Part shown: one piece after another, positions 60,649 through 64,000 of the stretch
How the letters are laid out: the number at the start of each line of letters is the position of its first letter
Position numbering within the stretch: position 1 is the stretch's first letter
Origin: UBA3305 sp002373555
GTDB taxonomy: Bacteria > Bacillota > Clostridia > Lachnospirales > Lachnospiraceae
Direction: 5' to 3'
DNA length: 64,000 nucleotides
Assembly (NCBI GenBank): GCA_946612455.1
Contig: CAMOER010000003.1
Span: 1-64,000, forward strand
Translations under genes and position numbers: made by a program
The notes under the pieces: generated by a model
Seen by the model: the letters and a program-made list of their open reading frames with translations, nothing else
What the model was told of the DNA's origin: nothing
Databases searched by the model: none

Positions 60649-61485
60649 ATGAAGAAAAATGCCGGTATTCTGAACTGCATATGGGCGGCATTCGCGACAT
60701 TTTCCCGGATTCCCGTGCCGGAAGCGGACTGGAATGATGAAAGCCTGCGGTGGCAGATCTGCTGCTTTCCGCTGGTAGGCGTCGTGATCGGACTGCTTTG
60801 GTGTGCGGCGGCTGTTGTGATGGTCTGCGTGGGAGCGCATTCGGTGCTGGCCGGCGCTGTGCTGACAGTTCTTCCGCTGCTGCTGACCGGCGGCATCCAT
60901 ATGGACGGATTTCTGGACACATCCGATGCGGTCCATTCCTGGAAACCGAAGGAAGAGCGGCTGAAAATTCTGGACGATCCGCATATCGGGGCGTTTGCGG
61001 TCATTTACGGTGCAGTCTATCTTGTTCTCTATTTCGGGTTTTCCGTGCAGCTTGCGGCTTCGATGCAGCGTGCGTTTGCGGAGGGCAGCGGGCCGCTTTT
61101 GTCCGCCTGCGCGCCGGGTTTTGTCATGGCGCTTTCTTTTGCGCTCTGCCGCGTTTTCAGCGGACTGTCTGTTGTCTGCTTTCCCAAAGCGAAAAAAGAA
61201 GGCATGCTACGGACAACGGCGGATGCTTCCGACCGGAAGGCCGCGGGCGTGCTGAAGGCGGAGCTGGCGCTGGCCGTGATTGTGTACATCGCGGCAGGAA
61301 TTCTGCTGTACAGATATGAAGCTTTGCTGCTGCCGGCAGTTGCGGCGCTGGTATTTGCGTATTATTATCGGATGACAATGGATAAATTCGGCGGGGTGAG
61401 CGGTGATCCGGCGGGCTGGTTCCTGCAGGTGTGCGAACTCACGCTGCTGGCGGCTGTGGCAGTGTGCACTCTTGTACTGCATTGA
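60649..61485 (+). CDS. cobS: Adenosylcobinamide-GDP ribazoletransferase CobS
   Basis: A 278-residue membrane protein joining adenosylcobinamide-GDP to alpha-ribazole. It has the CobS motifs FSRIPVPEADW near residue 21, GGIHMDGFLDTSDAVHSWKPKE near 84 (Asp-rich active site) and ILDDPHIGAFAV near 110, and about six hydrophobic segments. The AGGATAG site before ATG 60649 is weak. It follows cobU after a partial interspersed repeat. Confidence 0.93.
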   Translation: MKKNAGILNCIWAAFATFSRIPVPEADWNDESLRWQICCFPLVGVVIGLLWCAAAVVMVCVGAHSVLAGAVLTVLPLLLTGGIHMDGFLDTSDAVHSWKPKEERLKILDDPHIGAFAVIYGAVYLVLYFGFSVQLAASMQRAFAEGSGPLLSACAPGFVMALSFALCRVFSGLSVVCFPKAKKEGMLRTTADASDRKAAGVLKAELALAVIVYIAAGILLYRYEALLLPAVAALVFAYYYRMTMDKFGGVSGDPAGWFLQVCELTLLAAVAVCTLVLH

Positions 61486-61509
61486 CCGCGATTAAGGACG
61501 AAAAAGGAA

Positions 61510-61835
61510 GAAGCAAGAGTTGCGTCCGTAGGAAGTAAGCTAAAATGAGCGCGGAGCGAGGGAATACTACGGCTGCAAAAGAAAGAAGCAAGAGCTGCGT
61601 CCGTAGGAAGTAGGCTGAAATAAGCGTGGAGCGAGGAAAAATTACGGACTCAAAAGAAAGAAGCAAGAGCTGCGTCCGTAGGGAGTAAGCTAGAACGAGT
61701 GCGGAGCGAGGAAATCTTACGTACGCAAAAGAAAGAAGCAGAGTTGCGTCCGTAGGAAACAGGCTGAAATAATTGCGGAGCGGGGAAATCCTCCGGGCGA
61801 AACAAGAAAAGCAGAACTTGCGTCCGTAAACGGAA
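61510..61835 (+). repeat. 74-75-bp tandem array between cobS and cobQ
   Basis: Five units carry GCGTCCGTA at 61522, 61597, 61672, 61746 and 61820. Each includes AAAGAAGCAAGAGCTGCGTC and GCGGAGCGAGG. Several units also hold TACGGAC facing GTCCGTA. The array fills the whole gap up to the next gene start. Confidence 0.88.
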
Positions 61836-61852
61836 AGAAAGCAGGCAGAAAC

Positions 61853-64000
61853 ATGATCTTCATCACAGGCGGAGAAGGTGCCGGACAGGCAGAATATGCA
61901 GAAAAAAATGCTCCCGGCGCAGCGATCCTGGGAAATTATCATTTGACGGTGCGGGAGCAGCTGGCTGCCGGGGAAGATCCTCTGCAGAAAGCGGCGCTTC
62001 TGCTGCAGGAGCACGAAGCTTCCGGCAGGAACCTCGTGATCTGGACCTGCGAGATCGGCTGCGGACTGGTACCGTTATCGCGGGAGGCGCGTGCATGGCG
62101 CGACGCCGCAGGCCGCGTGAATTGCTTCCTGGCGGAAAAAGCGGATCTCGCAGTCCGCATGATCTGCGGCAGAGCAGAGATCCTGAAAGAAGCTTCCGGG
62201 ATTGCTGCAAGCACCGCAGAATCCTCTGAAATTTCCGTAATTGCTGAGACCATCGGGAAATCCACTGAAATTTCCGGGACTGCTGAAAGCGCCGGAGATT
62301 CCACTGAAATTTCAAGGCTTGCTGAAAACGTTGGAGAATCCTCTGAAATGCACAATGAAAAGAGGATTTCGGAGCGTAATTCACCGACAAAAGTAAAAGA
62401 ACAGGCTCATATAGTGGAAAAATCGTCGGATTCGACGAATGCGTGTGGAAAAACCGGAAGCCGCGCGGAATCGCGCAGCGCCCGCCCGCTCATGGTCGTC
62501 GGCACGATGTCCAATGCCGGAAAGAGCTTCATCGCAGCCGGTCTGTGTCGTATTTTTACGGATGACGGCTACAGTGTCGCTCCTTTTAAAGCGCAGAATA
62601 TGGCGCTGAATTCCTTCATCACGAAAAAGGGAGAGGAGATGGGGCGCTCGCAGGTCGTCCAGGCGGAAGCCTGCCGCAAAGAGCCGGACGCCAGAATGAA
62701 TCCGATCCTGCTGAAGCCGACCACCGACAAAGGCTCGCAGATCATCATCAACGGCCATCCCGTCGCGGACATGGACGCGAAGGAATATTACAGACACAAG
62801 AATGAATATCTTCCCTATGTCAGGGAAGCTTACGATTCCCTGGCGGCGGAGAATGACATCATTGTTCTGGAAGGCGCCGGCAGTCCGGCGGAGATCAATC
62901 TGAAGGAAAATGATATCGTCAACATGCCGATGGCAGCCATGGTGAATGCGCCGGTGATCCTGGTCGGCAATATCGATCCCGGCGGCGTATTTGCGCAGCT
63001 GTACGGCACCCTGAAGTTGCTCGAGCCGGCGGAGCAGGATCTGATCGCCGGCATGATCATCAATAAATTCCGCGGCGACCTCTCCATTCTGGAACCGGGC
63101 ATCGGTATGCTGGAGGAGAAGACCGGAAAAAAGGTGCTGGGCGTCCTGCCGTATTCGGATATCCGGCTGGAGCCGGAGGATTCCCTGGCGATGGAGGAAT
63201 GGGAACGGAAGGAAAAAGAACGGTGCCGGCTGCAGGATCATGCGGAGGACGGCGGTTCAGACGGAAAAGAGGAGAATAAAGATGCTGCATCAGATGGTTC
63301 GGAAAGAAACGACGAAGATGCAGCGGGGACGGGTTCCGCGGAAGGTCCTGCCGGTAAGACTTCCGGGAAACAGAAACCGCTGGATATCGCTGTGATCCGC
63401 CTCCCGAAGATCTCCAATTTCACGGATCTGGAAGCGCTGGCACTGGAACCGGATGTCAGGCTCCGGTATGTAAAGGATGCACGCGAACTGGGAACGCCGG
63501 ATGTCATCATCCTTCCGGGCACGAAAAGCACGATCGCGGACCTTCTCTGGCTCCGGCAGACCGGCCTGGAGACCATGATCCGCCGGGCGCATGCCGGCGG
63601 AACGTTTCTCGTCGGAATCTGCGGCGGCTACCAGATGCTGGGAACGGTGATCCGGGATCCGGACGGCGCGGAAGCAAAAGGAGAAACAGCCGGCCTGGGA
63701 TATCTGGATATGTCGACCGTTTTCTCTCCGGAAAAGATCATGCGCCAGACGGAAACCGTATCCTGTTTCGGCATCCCGGAGATCGACGGGAAGAAGATCA
63801 CGGGATATGAAGTCCACATGGGACGGGCGGAAGAAGAACTGCTGCCGAAGGCAGGAGCAGCGCAGAACCCAGAGAGAAAACCTGCCAGCCCCGTGACAGG
63901 AGCGCAGGTACCGGGAGAGGGCGGAAGCATGGGAAGCTCCGAAGACAGGAACGTGATCGGAACCTATATCCACGGGATCTTTGACGAAGAGGATTTCAGA
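61853..64000 (+). CDS. cobQ: Cobyric acid synthase CobQ/CbiP with degenerate CobU-like N-terminal domain (partial)
   Basis: An open frame of 716 codons running off the right edge. Residues 1-115 look like a decayed CobU: IFITGGEGAGQAEYAE where GGxxSGKS is expected, and CEIGCGLVPLSREARAWRDAAG plus GRVNCFLAEKADLAVRMICG matching the CobU C terminus. A linker with three 13-residue repeats (STEIS...AE..G, near 128-166) leads to CobQ: VVGTMSNAGKSFIAAGLCRIF near 214, PFKAQNMALNSFIT near 242, VLEGAGSPAEINL near 338, a low-complexity insert near 460-500, the glutaminase Cys in VGICGGYQMLG near 588 and the His in GTYIHGIFDE at the edge. The ATG at 61853 has a weak ribosome site. Confidence 0.88.
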   Translation, partial: MIFITGGEGAGQAEYAEKNAPGAAILGNYHLTVREQLAAGEDPLQKAALLLQEHEASGRNLVIWTCEIGCGLVPLSREARAWRDAAGRVNCFLAEKADLAVRMICGRAEILKEASGIAASTAESSEISVIAETIGKSTEISGTAESAGDSTEISRLAENVGESSEMHNEKRISERNSPTKVKEQAHIVEKSSDSTNACGKTGSRAESRSARPLMVVGTMSNAGKSFIAAGLCRIFTDDGYSVAPFKAQNMALNSFITKKGEEMGRSQVVQAEACRKEPDARMNPILLKPTTDKGSQIIINGHPVADMDAKEYYRHKNEYLPYVREAYDSLAAENDIIVLEGAGSPAEINLKENDIVNMPMAAMVNAPVILVGNIDPGGVFAQLYGTLKLLEPAEQDLIAGMIINKFRGDLSILEPGIGMLEEKTGKKVLGVLPYSDIRLEPEDSLAMEEWERKEKERCRLQDHAEDGGSDGKEENKDAASDGSERNDEDAAGTGSAEGPAGKTSGKQKPLDIAVIRLPKISNFTDLEALALEPDVRLRYVKDARELGTPDVIILPGTKSTIADLLWLRQTGLETMIRRAHAGGTFLVGICGGYQMLGTVIRDPDGAEAKGETAGLGYLDMSTVFSPEKIMRQTETVSCFGIPEIDGKKITGYEVHMGRAEEELLPKAGAAQNPERKPASPVTGAQVPGEGGSMGSSEDRNVIGTYIHGIFDEEDFR

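Noticed and set aside
61439..62014. Minus-strand frame with 25-residue repeats over the 75-bp array
   Set aside because: The later units are 74 bp and would break the repeat frame. There is no start context, and the frame runs antisense into cobQ.
1..64000. tRNA or rRNA genes
   Set aside because: I saw no GGTTCRANTCC T-loop in a cloverleaf context and no rRNA-like segments. A tRNAscan-SE run would settle it.

Overview
The window looks like chromosomal DNA of a low-to-mid GC anaerobic Firmicute, most likely a gut Lachnospiraceae/Clostridia relative. Evidence: rsmG next to parA/parB with two perfect Bacillus-type parS sites, desulfoferrodoxin, AGGAGG-type ribosome binding sites, a clostridial-type ethanolamine microcompartment locus with an EutV/EutW pair, and an anaerobic-type cobalamin salvage cluster. 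rsmG-parAB-parS places the left end close to the replication origin. I saw no rRNA, tRNA, CRISPR array, prophage or transposase gene.

Layout. 1-10 kb: rsmG, desulfoferrodoxin, parS sites, parA-parB-DUF4446, dapA-dapB, purB, nudC, nitroreductase, LOG-family protein. The gaps here hold a repeated hairpin element whose stems covary between copies (about 1665-2075 and 8203-8707). 11-20 kb: carbohydrate genes (GH2, GH42, xylulokinase-like kinase, fucose/arabinose isomerase-like protein), a secreted protein and a YgjV-like membrane protein. 20-28 kb: two copies of a small holin-like type I toxin with convergent antisense RNA, one secreted Ig-like protein with a frameshifted signal peptide, an HTH/ATPase/STAS-like regulator, and a sodium:solute symporter + amidohydrolase + TetR group with a three-unit operator-like repeat at the symporter promoter.

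28-43 kb: an ethanolamine-utilisation (EUT) bacterial microcompartment locus in the order eutV-eutW-eutA-eutB-eutC-eutL-aldehyde dehydrogenase-eutM-eutM-(eutT::pduL fusion)-eutJ-small Cys-rich protein-eutN-pduS-pduT-eutS-eutP. EutVW should sense ethanolamine and relieve leader termination; EutBC with adenosylcobalamin makes acetaldehyde; the CoA-acylating dehydrogenase and PduL make acetyl-CoA and acetyl-phosphate; EutA and EutT keep the cofactor active; EutL/M/N/S and PduT form the shell; PduS probably handles electrons. No eutH, eutG, eutQ or eutK is present in the window. A membrane-anchored MFS-LuxR regulator follows.

44-64 kb: two secreted lysine-rich proteins (one interrupted by an in-frame amber codon), a TetR-controlled pair of flavin/iron-sulfur oxidoreductases, then a corrinoid region: cobalamin-riboswitch-like leader, lipoprotein CbiK, substrate-binding lipoprotein, FecCD permease, ABC ATPase, cobT, cobU, cobS and a cobyric acid synthase gene that runs off the right edge and carries a degenerate CobU-like N-terminal domain. 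Intergenic minisatellites of 41 bp and 74-75 bp sit in this cluster. Corrinoid uptake and nucleotide-loop assembly here would supply the cofactor needed by EutBC upstream.
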